A stretch of DNA of 64,000 nucleotides, taken from assembly GCF_907165045.1 (NCBI RefSeq), contig NZ_CAJRAU010000004.1, positions 62,001 through 126,000 of the forward strand. Direction: 5' to 3'. This stretch comes from Dyadobacter linearis (GTDB lineage Bacteria; Bacteroidota; Bacteroidia; Cytophagales; Spirosomataceae). Numbering within the stretch: the first letter of the stretch is position 1; every line of letters starts with the position of its first letter. Below are positions 36,550-45,065 of this stretch, one piece after another. The position numbers and the translations under genes were made by a program. Below the pieces are notes generated by a model. That model was not told where the DNA came from. It saw only the letters and a list, made by a program, of their open reading frames with translations, and made no database searches.

Positions 36550-38118
36550 ATGTTTTCTACCTATCCCAACCATTTCTTGCTGCCTTTCAGGTACTTATTG
36601 ATTGCTGTTCTCACGTTTGCCGGCTTACAGGCCGCAGCTCAAACCAACTCTAAGCCGAATATCATCTTCATTTTCTCCGACGACCACGCCTATCAGGCGA
36701 TCAGTGCGTATGGAAATAAGCTTGTTCAAACCCCCAATATTGACCGTATTGCCAAAGAAGGCGCGCTGCTCACTAATAATATTGTAACAAATTCCATCTG
36801 CGGACCAAGCCGGGCCACTTTGCTGACTGGTAAATACAGCCATATGAATGGATACAAGCGTAATGATAATACGCGTTTCAATACCAACCAGACGCTGCTT
36901 TCAGAGACTTTGAGAAACAGCGGATATCAGACCGCCTGGATCGGAAAAATGCATTTGAATAGCCTACCGGCAGGATTTGACTATTGGAACGTGTTGCCCG
37001 GGCAGGGGAGCTACTATAATCCCGACTTTATTGGCCAGCCGAATGATACCACCAAATACACCGGCTATGTGTCCAATGTAATCACGCAGCTCTCGACCGA
37101 GTGGCTTGACAAACGGGATAATTCGAAACCTTTTTTCCTGATCGTTGGGCATAAAGCTACCCACCGCGAGTGGCTTCCCGACTTGCAGGACCTGGGTGCT
37201 TACGATAAAATTGATTTTCCTGTCCCTGCGAATTTTTATGATGAATATAAAGGAAGAGCAGCTGCATTAAATCAGGATATGTCCATTGAAAAGACGATGC
37301 GCCTTAAACAGGATCTGAAAATAGATTTGGATTATGAAAAAGACTGGACTTACAAACGTTTTAATCCAGAACAAAAAAAGGTATTCAAGGCGTATTACGA
37401 CAAGATCACAAAGGAGTTTCATGAAAAAAAATTGACGGGAAAAGCACTGACCGAGTGGAAATACCAGCGTTATCTCAAAGACTATTACGCAGTGGCCAAG
37501 TCGCTCGACAGGAATATCGGTACCCTGCTGGACTATCTGGATAAAAGTGGTTTAGCTAAAAATACGGTAGTTATTTACGCATCCGATCAGGGTTTCTATC
37601 TGGGCGAGCACGGCTGGTTTGACAAGCGCTTTATTTACGAAGAATCGCTAAAAACGCCTTTTGTGATCCGTTACCCAGGTGTGATCAAGCCAGGAACGAG
37701 AACGGAAGATCTGACCATGAATATAGACTGGGCGCCTACCGTGCTTAATATCGCTGGTGCGAAAATACCGGCAGATATGCAGGGGAAATCCTTCCTGCCC
37801 CTTTTGAAGGAAACGCGCACAGCGCAGGTTCCCTGGCGGAAAGAAGCCTATTATCACTACTATGAATTTCCGGACCCGCACCATGTTTACCCGCATTTTG
37901 GCTTGCGCACCAATCGCTATAAACTGGCGTATTTCTATGGAGGAGCCGATTCATGGGAGCTTTTCGACCTGCAAAAAGATCCGACGGAAGTCAACAATAT
38001 ATATGGTACCAAAGGAGCAGAAGCGATTTCAGCAGATTTGAAGGCAAAACTGAAAGTGCTGATGAATGAATATAAGGATGAAGAAGCGCTGAAAATCCTG
38101 GCTTCGGCCAAAAAGTAA
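36550..38118 (+). CDS. Exported Cys-type sulfatase
   Basis: This 522-residue protein has a signal peptide (LLIAVLTFAGLQAAAQ) and the alkaline-phosphatase-fold sulfatase core. Metal-binding Asp44-Asp45 (FSDDHAYQ), the sulfatase signature with Cys84 (SICGPSRATLLTGK) and later metal ligands (ASDQGFYLGEHGWFDKR) are present. Cys84 must be converted to formylglycine for activity. The relatives hydrolyse sulfate esters or N-sulfates of glycans; the substrate cannot be fixed from sequence. It leads a four-gene operon that includes a formylglycine-generating enzyme two genes downstream. Confidence 0.94.
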   Translation: MFSTYPNHFLLPFRYLLIAVLTFAGLQAAAQTNSKPNIIFIFSDDHAYQAISAYGNKLVQTPNIDRIAKEGALLTNNIVTNSICGPSRATLLTGKYSHMNGYKRNDNTRFNTNQTLLSETLRNSGYQTAWIGKMHLNSLPAGFDYWNVLPGQGSYYNPDFIGQPNDTTKYTGYVSNVITQLSTEWLDKRDNSKPFFLIVGHKATHREWLPDLQDLGAYDKIDFPVPANFYDEYKGRAAALNQDMSIEKTMRLKQDLKIDLDYEKDWTYKRFNPEQKKVFKAYYDKITKEFHEKKLTGKALTEWKYQRYLKDYYAVAKSLDRNIGTLLDYLDKSGLAKNTVVIYASDQGFYLGEHGWFDKRFIYEESLKTPFVIRYPGVIKPGTRTEDLTMNIDWAPTVLNIAGAKIPADMQGKSFLPLLKETRTAQVPWRKEAYYHYYEFPDPHHVYPHFGLRTNRYKLAYFYGGADSWELFDLQKDPTEVNNIYGTKGAEAISADLKAKLKVLMNEYKDEEALKILASAKK

Positions 38119-38124
38119 TTTAAC

Positions 38125-39564
38125 ATGGAGCGAAACCGATATGACGCGATTGTAGTTGGCACCGGCCCGAATGGCCTGGCTGCGGGTATTACTTTACAGC
38201 GTCAGGGCCTTTCGGTTCTGATCGTAGAAGGAAAAGATACGGTTGGCGGAGGAATGCGGTCGGCGGAGCTGACACTGCCTGGATATCTCCATGATATTTG
38301 CTCGGCGATCCACCCGATGGCATTGATGTCTCCGTTTTTTCAGAGTGTTCCTTTGCAGGATTTCGGAGTGGAATTTATCCAGCCAACTTACGCAGCCGCA
38401 CACGCATTCGACGACGGATCGGCTGCATTATTACACCAGTCACTCGAAAAAACCGCTCGCGGCCTGGGTACGGACGAGCAGGCTTATCTTGACTTTATGG
38501 GCCCGCTTCTGGAAGATATGCCCAGGCTGTTACCAGGTTTGCTGGGGCCATTTACTTTTCCCGAACATCCTGTTGCATTGGCTAAGTTTGGATTAAAAGC
38601 ATTGCCGCCCGCTACGTGGTCTGTGAACCGGTTCAAGACCAAAGAGGCGCGGGGATTGTGGGCGGGAATGGCGGCGCACTCGATTCAACCGCTTGAAAAT
38701 GTAGCGACGTCTGCATTTGGTATCATGCTGGCTGCTGCGGCGCACTTATACGGCTGGCCGGTGCCGAAGGGGGGAAGTCAGTCGCTCGCCAATGCGCTTT
38801 CCGATTATTTCATTTCGCTGGGCGGAGAAGTACGAACAGGGTTTTTGGTCAATAATCTGAAAGAGCTGCCTGAATCGAAAGTGATCTTAATGGATGTGAC
38901 GCCAAAACAGCTCGCCCGCATTGCCGCAGACGAACTTAGCGCCTCCTACCGCGGTCGCCTCAACAGCTATCGTTACGGATCCGGCGTTTTCAAAGTGGAC
39001 TGGGCATTGGACGAGCCGATACCGTTTACTTCCGAGGTTTGCAAAGGAGCAGGGACGGTACATTTAGGTAATACATTTGAGGATATTGCGCGATACGAAA
39101 GCGGCATTTCAAAGCATATTGAGTCTGACAAACCATTCATTTTGCTGGCTCAGCAAAGTGCGTTCGACCCTACGCGGGCACCGGAAGGCAAGCACACCGC
39201 CTGGGCATATTGCCACGTTCCAAACGGCTCTACCCGCGATATGACCGCAGCTATCGAAAATCAGATCGAGCTGGTCGCGCCCGGTTTTAAAGATTTGATT
39301 AAAGAAAAACACATAATGGGGCCGGCGCAGATCGAAGCTTACAATCCGAATTATATTGGTGGCGATATCAATGGCGGCGTACAGGATATATTTCAGTTGT
39401 ATTCGCGGCCGGTACTGAGCGTTTCACCGTACCGCACTTCCGCTTCCAACATATATATATGTTCGTCCTCCACACCTCCGGGAGGCGGTGTGCACGGGAT
39501 GTGCGGCTACCATGCTGCGAGCCAGGCTTTGAAGGATATATTTAAGATTCAGATACCGTTTTAA
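38125..39564 (+). CDS. FAD-dependent oxidoreductase, phytoene-desaturase-like (PYROXD2-like)
   Basis: The 479-residue protein has an N-terminal dinucleotide-binding fold (AIVVGTGPNGLAAGITLQRQGLSVLIVEG), the GGGMRSAEL motif and a C-terminal FAD-closing motif (TPPGGGVHGMCGYHAA), typical of the NAD(P)/FAD-dependent amine-oxidase/phytoene-desaturase superfamily. It lacks carotenoid-gene neighbours, so a carotenoid role is unlikely. It is 6 bp after the sulfatase and 20 bp before the FGE gene, clearly in the operon. There is no signal peptide, so it is cytoplasmic. Substrate unknown. Confidence 0.9.
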   Translation: MERNRYDAIVVGTGPNGLAAGITLQRQGLSVLIVEGKDTVGGGMRSAELTLPGYLHDICSAIHPMALMSPFFQSVPLQDFGVEFIQPTYAAAHAFDDGSAALLHQSLEKTARGLGTDEQAYLDFMGPLLEDMPRLLPGLLGPFTFPEHPVALAKFGLKALPPATWSVNRFKTKEARGLWAGMAAHSIQPLENVATSAFGIMLAAAAHLYGWPVPKGGSQSLANALSDYFISLGGEVRTGFLVNNLKELPESKVILMDVTPKQLARIAADELSASYRGRLNSYRYGSGVFKVDWALDEPIPFTSEVCKGAGTVHLGNTFEDIARYESGISKHIESDKPFILLAQQSAFDPTRAPEGKHTAWAYCHVPNGSTRDMTAAIENQIELVAPGFKDLIKEKHIMGPAQIEAYNPNYIGGDINGGVQDIFQLYSRPVLSVSPYRTSASNIYICSSSTPPGGGVHGMCGYHAASQALKDIFKIQIPF

Positions 39565-39584
39565 GGATTAGTTTTTAGTTAAAT

Positions 39585-40679
39585 ATGAGATTTTTGAAAA
39601 GTGAACTTCCGGTAAAATGTGCATTGACAGCGGCTCTTGCGGTAGTTGCATTGGGCTGTGGGAATAAGCAAACTGCGGAAGAGCGGAAAGCAGACAGCCT
39701 GGCTATGTGCATTTCCGAAGGTATTCCTTCCCGGGCGGCGGCTATTGCAAATGCAGTACAGATCACAGCCGGTTCAGGCGATACTGCCGGAATGGTGTGG
39801 ATCGGCGGAGGAAAGTTTCTGATGGGCGCCGATGAATTTCCCGATTCCCGCCCGATGCACGAAGTGACCGTCGACGGATTTTATATGGATGCGCATGAAG
39901 TTACCAATGCAGAATTTGCTGCATTTGTGAAAGCTACCAATTACAAAACCGTAGCCGAGCGCCCGTTGAATCCCGCGGATTATCCGGGCGTGCCAGCCGA
40001 TAAACTCGTTCCCGGCTCGGCCGTTTTTACACCTACCGCCTCGAAGGTAAGTATGGACAATCCTTTGCAATGGTGGAATTACGTGCCCGGAGCAAGCTGG
40101 GCACATCCCGAGGGGCCGCAAAGCTCGATCAAGGGCCGGGAGAATTTTCCGGTAACCCACGTTTCCTACGAAGATGCGGCCGCTTATGCGAAATGGGCTG
40201 GAAAACGCCTGCCTACCGAAGCGGAATGGGAATACGCGGCGCAGGGCGGAAAAGGAAACCATACGTATTACTGGGGCGACGAACTGAAACCCGGCAACAA
40301 GTGGGTAGCCAATATTTACCAGGGGAGTTTTCCAGATAAAAACACGCAGGAAGACGGTTACCTGACCGCCGCGCCAGTGCAGACATTTCCGGCGAATGGT
40401 TACGGATTGTACGATATGGACGGAAATGTGTGGGAATGGTGTGAAGACTTTTATCGCCCTGATTATTACCAAAAAAGTGCGAAATCGAATCCGAAAGGCC
40501 CGGGCGACAGCTTTGATCCAGACGAACCAGGCGCTGTAAAACGCGTGCAGCGTGGCGGCTCGTTCCTGTGCAGTGACGATTATTGCATTCGTTACAAAGC
40601 CGGCAGTCGCGGAAAAGGCGAAGTAACAAGCGGGAGCAATAACCTGGGTTTCCGTTGTGTGATGAATAAAAAATTGTAG
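39585..40679 (+). CDS. Lipoprotein-type formylglycine-generating enzyme (SUMF1/FGE)
   Basis: This 364-residue protein has the full FGE-sulfatase fold (GGKFLMGADE, DAHEVTNAEFAAF, VSYEDAAAYAKWAGKRLPTEAEWEYAA, WEWCEDFY). It also has the paired copper-binding cysteines of true FGEs, Cys329 and Cys334 in GGSFLCSDDYCIRYKAGSR. Many SUMF1-domain proteins lack these. The N-terminus is a lipoprotein signal (AALAVVALGC), so the protein is predicted to be envelope-anchored outside the cytoplasm. Its likely client is the Cys-type sulfatase encoded two genes upstream in the same operon. Confidence 0.93.
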   Translation: MRFLKSELPVKCALTAALAVVALGCGNKQTAEERKADSLAMCISEGIPSRAAAIANAVQITAGSGDTAGMVWIGGGKFLMGADEFPDSRPMHEVTVDGFYMDAHEVTNAEFAAFVKATNYKTVAERPLNPADYPGVPADKLVPGSAVFTPTASKVSMDNPLQWWNYVPGASWAHPEGPQSSIKGRENFPVTHVSYEDAAAYAKWAGKRLPTEAEWEYAAQGGKGNHTYYWGDELKPGNKWVANIYQGSFPDKNTQEDGYLTAAPVQTFPANGYGLYDMDGNVWEWCEDFYRPDYYQKSAKSNPKGPGDSFDPDEPGAVKRVQRGGSFLCSDDYCIRYKAGSRGKGEVTSGSNNLGFRCVMNKKL

Positions 40680-40696
40680 GAATAAATACGATCCAA

Positions 40697-41272
40697 ATGC
40701 ACTTCATGAATATACCTGGCCTGGCAAGCTCAGGACCGCAGCATTGGCAAACGATCTGGGAACAGCAGTATCCGGCGCTTTTTAGTCGGGTAATGCAGGA
40801 AAACTGGGACTGGCCGGTGAAAACAGACTGGGTTGCGCAGTTGCAAAAGCAGATCAGCGAACTGACCGGGCCGACGATTCTGGTAGCGCACAGCCTTGGC
40901 TGCATTACCGTTGCGCATTGGGCCCAGGAGCATTCTTCTGACAAAATCAAAGGAGCATTATTGGTAGCGCCAGCCGATGCTGATCTATCCAAAAGACTGA
41001 ATTTTGTGATCGGTTTTGCGCCGATCCCGACGGTTAAGCTACGTTTTCCGAGCATTGTGGTCGCCAGCACGAATGATATGTATGCCACGATTGCCCGCTC
41101 TCAGCATTTTGCCGACAGCTGGGGCAGTGAGTTTATTAATCTGGGTAAAAAAGGACATATCAATGCAGTTTCCGGCCTGGGAGACTGGTCGGAGGGAAAG
41201 GAAATATTGCAACAACTGGCGGGACAACGTATATTACTGTCCCACGCAACCGGACAGGAAAAGTTACCGTAA
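40697..41272 (+). CDS. RBBP9/YdeN-type alpha/beta hydrolase
   Basis: The 191-residue protein begins with a loop typical of the family (IPGLASSGPQHWQTIWE) and has the nucleophile elbow VAHSLGCITVAHWA with Ser in SxxG context. The catalytic acid follows later (VVASTNDMYATI) and the His in GHINAVSGLGDW. These are small serine hydrolases of mostly unknown substrate. It is cytoplasmic and 17 bp after the FGE gene, probably the last gene of the sulfatase operon. Confidence 0.9.
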   Translation: MHFMNIPGLASSGPQHWQTIWEQQYPALFSRVMQENWDWPVKTDWVAQLQKQISELTGPTILVAHSLGCITVAHWAQEHSSDKIKGALLVAPADADLSKRLNFVIGFAPIPTVKLRFPSIVVASTNDMYATIARSQHFADSWGSEFINLGKKGHINAVSGLGDWSEGKEILQQLAGQRILLSHATGQEKLP

Positions 41273-41356
41273 CGGAATTGCAGGTGAGCCCTGCGTATTT
41301 TCACTATATCTTTTTATATTACAAAAAAATCTTTCTACACTTAAACCGATGGAGCA

Positions 41357-41968
41357 ATGAAGAAAATGTTTCTTTTCGCAATGGCTGGCTTGTTGTTCAA
41401 CGTAGCAGCGATCGCCGATGGACCTGGCAAGACGAAGGCCGCAGACAAAACTTTGAAGGTGGACACTAAAAGCAGCAGTGTAACCTGGGGCGCTAAAAAA
41501 GTAACCGGCACACACGCAGGTACCGTACCGCTGGAAAGTGGCAGCCTGATCGTAGACGGAGACAAACTGAAAGGCGGCAATTTTGTGGCGGACCTGAAAA
41601 ATCTGGTCGTTACAGACATTACCGACAAGGAAATGAACGGTAAGCTGACTGGTCACCTGAAAAGCGATGATTTTTTCTCGGTTGAAAAACATCCGCAGGC
41701 GAAACTCGTGATCTCTTCTGTGACTCCAAAAGGCGGCAATAACTACGACGTAGCCGGAAAGCTGACGATCAAAGGCATTACGGAGGAAGTGAAATTTCCT
41801 GCAACTGTAAAGACCGACGCGCAGAAAGTAACTGCGAATGCGAAAGTGAAGATCGACCGCACCAAGTATGATATCAAATTCCGCTCGTCCAATTTCTTCG
41901 AAAACCTGGGAGATAAGGCGATCGACAACGATTTTACATTGGACGTGAATCTGGTTGCAAACAAATAA
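41357..41968 (+). CDS. YceI-family periplasmic lipid-binding protein
   Basis: The 203-residue protein has a signal peptide (MKKMFLFAMAGLLFNVAAIA) and the YceI lipocalin-like barrel (SSVTWGAKKVTGTHAGTV, LTGHLKSDDFFSVEKHPQAKL, GKLTIKGITEEVKFPATV, IDRTKYDIKFRS). YceI proteins bind polyisoprenoid or other long-chain lipids in the periplasm. Their physiological role is uncertain. It is followed by a terminator. Confidence 0.93.
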   Translation: MKKMFLFAMAGLLFNVAAIADGPGKTKAADKTLKVDTKSSSVTWGAKKVTGTHAGTVPLESGSLIVDGDKLKGGNFVADLKNLVVTDITDKEMNGKLTGHLKSDDFFSVEKHPQAKLVISSVTPKGGNNYDVAGKLTIKGITEEVKFPATVKTDAQKVTANAKVKIDRTKYDIKFRSSNFFENLGDKAIDNDFTLDVNLVANK

Positions 41969-41990
41969 TCTTAGTTTTTCTTTGAAATAG

Positions 41991-42025
41991 AAAATCCGGT
42001 TTGAATATTTCAGACCGGATTTTTA
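41991..42025. terminator. Terminator hairpin immediately upstream of the GH130 start codon
   Basis: A 10-bp AAAATCCGGT/ACCGGATTTT stem has a small inner stem and T-run, 22 bp after the YceI stop and ending 12 bp before the GH130 ATG. Confidence 0.8.
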
Positions 42026-42037
42026 ACATTTATAACT

Positions 42038-43183
42038 ATGAAAAAATCGATTACCGCACTATTTCTATGCTTGCTGCTCTTTGTCGGACAGGCTTTTGCG
42101 CAAACTGAAAATAAGCTGCCGGACTGGACTTTTGGCGGATTTAAACGCCCGGCTGGCGTAAATCCGGTCATTTCGCCCGACAGTACCTCCACATTTTTCT
42201 GTCCGATGAACAAAAAGCAGATCGACTGGGAATCGAATGATACATTCAACCCGGCTGCGACGATCAAAGATGGAAAGATCATAGTGCTTTATCGGGCCGA
42301 GGACAAAGCGGGAAAAGCAATTGGAAAACGCACCTCCCGCATTGGTTATGCAGAAAGTGAAGACGGTATCAGTTTTAAACGAAAAAAAGAACCGGTACTG
42401 TTTCCGGGCGAGGACAGCCAGAAAGCGGTTGAATGGCCGGGCGGCTGCGAAGATCCCCGCGTGGCAGTAACCGAGGATGGTTTGTACGTGATATTTTACA
42501 CACAATGGAACCAGGATAAGGCGCGGATCGGCGTCGCCACTTCCCGTGACCTTATGAAATGGGAGAAACACGGGCCGGTATTTAAGAAAGCGTTCAACGG
42601 AAAATTCAACGAGATCTGGACCAAGTCGGGCTCGATCGTGACGAAGTTGGTAGGCGACAAGCAGGTGATCGCGAAAATTAATGGTAAATACTGGCTGTAC
42701 TTTGGTGAGGCTAATGTGAATGTAGCTACGTCGACAGACCTGATCAACTGGGAGCCGGTAGTGGACAGCAATCAGAATCTGGTCAACCTGATCTCGCCGA
42801 GAAAAGGATATTTCGATAGTAACCTGACTGAATGCGGCCCGCCGGCGATTCTTACGGACAAAGGTATTGTCCTTTTATATAATGGAAAAAATGACAAAGG
42901 CGAAGACGGCGACAAGCAATTTACACCCAACAGTTACTGCGCCGGACAGGTACTATTTGATAAAAACGATCCTTCAAAAGTACTTGCAAGGTTAGACAAG
43001 CCATTTTTCCGGCCGATGGAGGCATTCGAAAAAAGCGGCCAGTATGTAGCAGGGACGGTATTTATCGAAGGAATGGTGTACCACAAGAAAAAGTGGCTGC
43101 TGTATTATGGTTGCGCAGATTCGAGAGTGGGTGTTGCCGTTTATGATCCAGCCATTAAAACACCCGGTGATCCGCTGCCGTGA
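42038..43183 (+). CDS. Exported GH130-like glycosidase/phosphorylase
   Basis: This 381-residue protein has a signal peptide (SITALFLCLLLFVGQAFAQ) and a five-bladed beta-propeller with the GH130 hallmarks IGYAESEDGISF, GGCEDPRVAV and WLLYYGCADSRVGVA. GH130 enzymes act on beta-mannosides, as phosphorylases or as hydrolases. Export argues for a hydrolytic role because periplasmic phosphorolysis would be unusual. It stands alone between two terminators or gaps. Confidence 0.85.
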   Translation: MKKSITALFLCLLLFVGQAFAQTENKLPDWTFGGFKRPAGVNPVISPDSTSTFFCPMNKKQIDWESNDTFNPAATIKDGKIIVLYRAEDKAGKAIGKRTSRIGYAESEDGISFKRKKEPVLFPGEDSQKAVEWPGGCEDPRVAVTEDGLYVIFYTQWNQDKARIGVATSRDLMKWEKHGPVFKKAFNGKFNEIWTKSGSIVTKLVGDKQVIAKINGKYWLYFGEANVNVATSTDLINWEPVVDSNQNLVNLISPRKGYFDSNLTECGPPAILTDKGIVLLYNGKNDKGEDGDKQFTPNSYCAGQVLFDKNDPSKVLARLDKPFFRPMEAFEKSGQYVAGTVFIEGMVYHKKKWLLYYGCADSRVGVAVYDPAIKTPGDPLP

Positions 43184-43295
43184 AAAGCAAGTAACCGTTA
43201 GTTTCAAAAAGTATATTAGCTATTATTGTGAACCTTCGATCTATCGGACACTTGCTGGCGTACATAAAGGAAATCAACCAAACTAGATTTTTTTT

Positions 43296-43853
43296 ATGAA
43301 AATGTCAACAAAGTTTACAGGCTTACTGGTAGCAGCATTATTTACCACTGTCAGCGCTTTTGCACAAAAAGAAAAAACTGTGATGGTAGGCGGAGCAGAA
43401 ATGTATCCTTCTAAAAACATCATTGAAAATGCAGTGAATTCGAAAGATCATACTACGCTTGTAGCAGCTGTAAAAGCGGCCGGTCTGGTAGAAACACTTT
43501 CAGGAACAGGTCCATTTACGGTATTTGCTCCGGTAAATGCAGCATTTGAAGCACTACCGGCTGGTACTGTTGAAAACCTTTTGAAACCGGAAAACAAAGC
43601 GACGCTTACTTCGGTACTTACTTACCACGTAGTTCCAGGAAAAGTGGATGCTAAATCGGTAATGAAAATGATCAAAGACGGCGGCGGCAAGGCAATGGCC
43701 AAAACTGCACAAGGCGCTGAACTGACTTTCTCAATGAAAGGAAAAGATGTAATTGTGACCGATACGAAAGGTAATATGGCGAAAGTTACTACCGCTGACG
43801 TATTTCAGTCAAATGGTGTGATCCACGTGATCGACAAAGTATTAATGCCTTGA
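43296..43853 (+). CDS. Exported fasciclin-domain protein
   Basis: The 185-residue protein has a signal peptide (FTGLLVAALFTTVSAFAQ) and one FAS1 domain (TLVAAVKAAGLVETLSGTGPFTVFAPVNAAFEALP in pieces, VLTYHVVPGKV, GVIHVIDKVLMP). FAS1 domains mediate adhesion or ligand binding at the cell surface. It is monocistronic, followed by a terminator. Confidence 0.95.
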   Translation: MKMSTKFTGLLVAALFTTVSAFAQKEKTVMVGGAEMYPSKNIIENAVNSKDHTTLVAAVKAAGLVETLSGTGPFTVFAPVNAAFEALPAGTVENLLKPENKATLTSVLTYHVVPGKVDAKSVMKMIKDGGGKAMAKTAQGAELTFSMKGKDVIVTDTKGNMAKVTTADVFQSNGVIHVIDKVLMP

Positions 43854-43893
43854 TTACGTAGTGAAGTTGGTTGTGTGAGTGGTTGTTGAGACG

Positions 43894-43923
43894 ACGGGAG
43901 GACTTAGGTCTTCCCGTTTTTTT
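43894..43923 (+). terminator. Intrinsic terminator after the fasciclin gene
   Basis: A 10-bp stem ACGGGAGGAC/GTCTTCCCGT with one G-T pair and a 4-base loop is followed by seven T residues. Confidence 0.85.
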
Positions 43924-44102
43924 GTGCCCTTTCGGTCCGGTTGTATTCGTGTAAGCAGGTCAGTACAGGATAGTCGCATAGATAATTTTAGGAATTTTTG
44001 GATATAATTTTCTGCTTTTTTAAGAGTATTAACTTTTGAAAAAACCCTCTTGTAAGGGAAACAGCGATTACATAAGTCACTAAACCTATAAAGCGCATTC
44101 AA

Positions 44103-44867
44103 ATGAATTTCAGATTTATCAAAGTCGGCTTCATGCTGGCTGCTCTGCTGACGATCGCAAGCCAGGCTACTACAATAGCTCAAAAAAAGGAAAAAGGGTT
44201 CGTCTCTATTTTTGACGGAAAATCTCTGAAAGGCTGGGAGTATGACGCAAAGTACTGGCGCGTTGAAAATGGCAATCTTGTAGGTGAAATTACCCCTGAA
44301 ACCCTTTTAAAGAACAATTCTTTCATTGTGTGGCAAGGTGGCCAACCAGCGGATTTTGAATTCAAAGGTTCGTTCAAGATCCAGCAAAGCGGAAATTCGG
44401 GCATTCAGTACCGGAGCGAAAAAGTGGAGGATGTGCCGAATGCACTGAGAGGATATCAGGCCGATATTGACGGGAAAAACACTTATACAGGCCAGAACTA
44501 CGAAGAGCGCCGCCGCACGACGCTGGCCTATCGCGGACAAAAAACGGTTATTAACGAATACACAGGGGATAAAACGCCCGAAGGTGTTCGAGGCAATATC
44601 AAAGCAAATGCCTGGAAAGGCTTCGAAGTAACCGGCTCACTTGGTTCTTCTGATTCCCTCAAAACATTGATCAAATCCGAAGACTGGAACACATTTCGTC
44701 TGGTGATCAAAGGCAACCGTCTGCAACATTACATCAACGATGTGCTGATGAGCGAGGTAACTGACAATGATTCTTACAATGGTCGTAAAAAAGGCTACCT
44801 GGGCATGCAGGTGCACGTAGGTCCGCCGATGAAGGTTGAGTTTAAGGATTTGAGGATTAAGCAGTAG
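44103..44867 (+). CDS. Exported DUF1080 protein, 3-keto-glycoside-hydrolase-like
   Basis: The 254-residue protein has a signal peptide (FMLAALLTIASQATTIAQ) and a DUF1080 jelly-roll (SIFDGKSLKGWEYDAKYWRVENGNLVGE in pieces, SGNSGIQYRSE, GYQADIDG, NTFRLVIKGNRLQHYINDVL, GYLGMQVH). In Bacteroidota some DUF1080 proteins cleave 3-keto-glucosides made by Gfo/Idh/MocA oxidoreductases. This one lies at the head of a region with two such oxidoreductases, TIM-barrel isomerases and ThuA. The 3-keto role is an inference from the family and context, not visible in active-site residues. Confidence 0.88.
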   Translation: MNFRFIKVGFMLAALLTIASQATTIAQKKEKGFVSIFDGKSLKGWEYDAKYWRVENGNLVGEITPETLLKNNSFIVWQGGQPADFEFKGSFKIQQSGNSGIQYRSEKVEDVPNALRGYQADIDGKNTYTGQNYEERRRTTLAYRGQKTVINEYTGDKTPEGVRGNIKANAWKGFEVTGSLGSSDSLKTLIKSEDWNTFRLVIKGNRLQHYINDVLMSEVTDNDSYNGRKKGYLGMQVHVGPPMKVEFKDLRIKQ

Positions 44868-44872
44868 GGGTT

Positions 44873-45050
44873 GGCTATTGGCTATTAGCCGTTAGCTTTT
44901 AGCTTTTGGGAGGAAGGAGGAAGGAGGAAAGGGAGGAAGTGAATCTATTTAAGACGTATAACTAATAGCTAACAGTTATATCTCAAATCAAGCATAGAGT
45001 TAAAAGCTAACAGCCAACAGCTAACAGCTAATTGCTAACAGCTAATAGCC
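44873..45050. repeat. Inverted repeats of AGCTATTAGC/AGCTAACAGC type, copy 1
   Basis: 44873-44906 (GGCTATTGGCTATTAGCCG then TTAGCTTTTAGC) is roughly the reverse complement of 45002-45050 (repeated AGCTAACAGC and GCTAATAGCC). It fills the gap between the DUF1080 gene and the TIM-barrel gene and could form a long imperfect stem. The same sequence type recurs at 45923-46037. Confidence 0.8.
44908..44940 (+). repeat. Purine-only GGAGGAAGG tract, copy 1
   Basis: A run of G and A residues sits in the loop of the inverted repeat. A 26-base block is identical to part of the tract at 56378-56443. Confidence 0.85.
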
Positions 45051-45065
45051 CAAAGCAAATTACCA

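Noticed and set aside
39774..40472. 232-codon minus-strand frame inside the FGE gene
   Set aside because: The opposite strand carries a full FGE domain with all key residues; the antisense translation is low in hydrophobic-core pattern and matches nothing.
40213..41088. Long minus-strand frame (291 codons) opposite the FGE and hydrolase genes
   Set aside because: It spans two well-supported plus-strand genes and their junction and encodes no recognisable domain; it is a shadow of their codon bias.
43854..44183. Minus-strand 109-codon frame between fasciclin and DUF1080 genes
   Set aside because: It overlaps the fasciclin terminator and the DUF1080 signal peptide, and the translation has no domain or signal.
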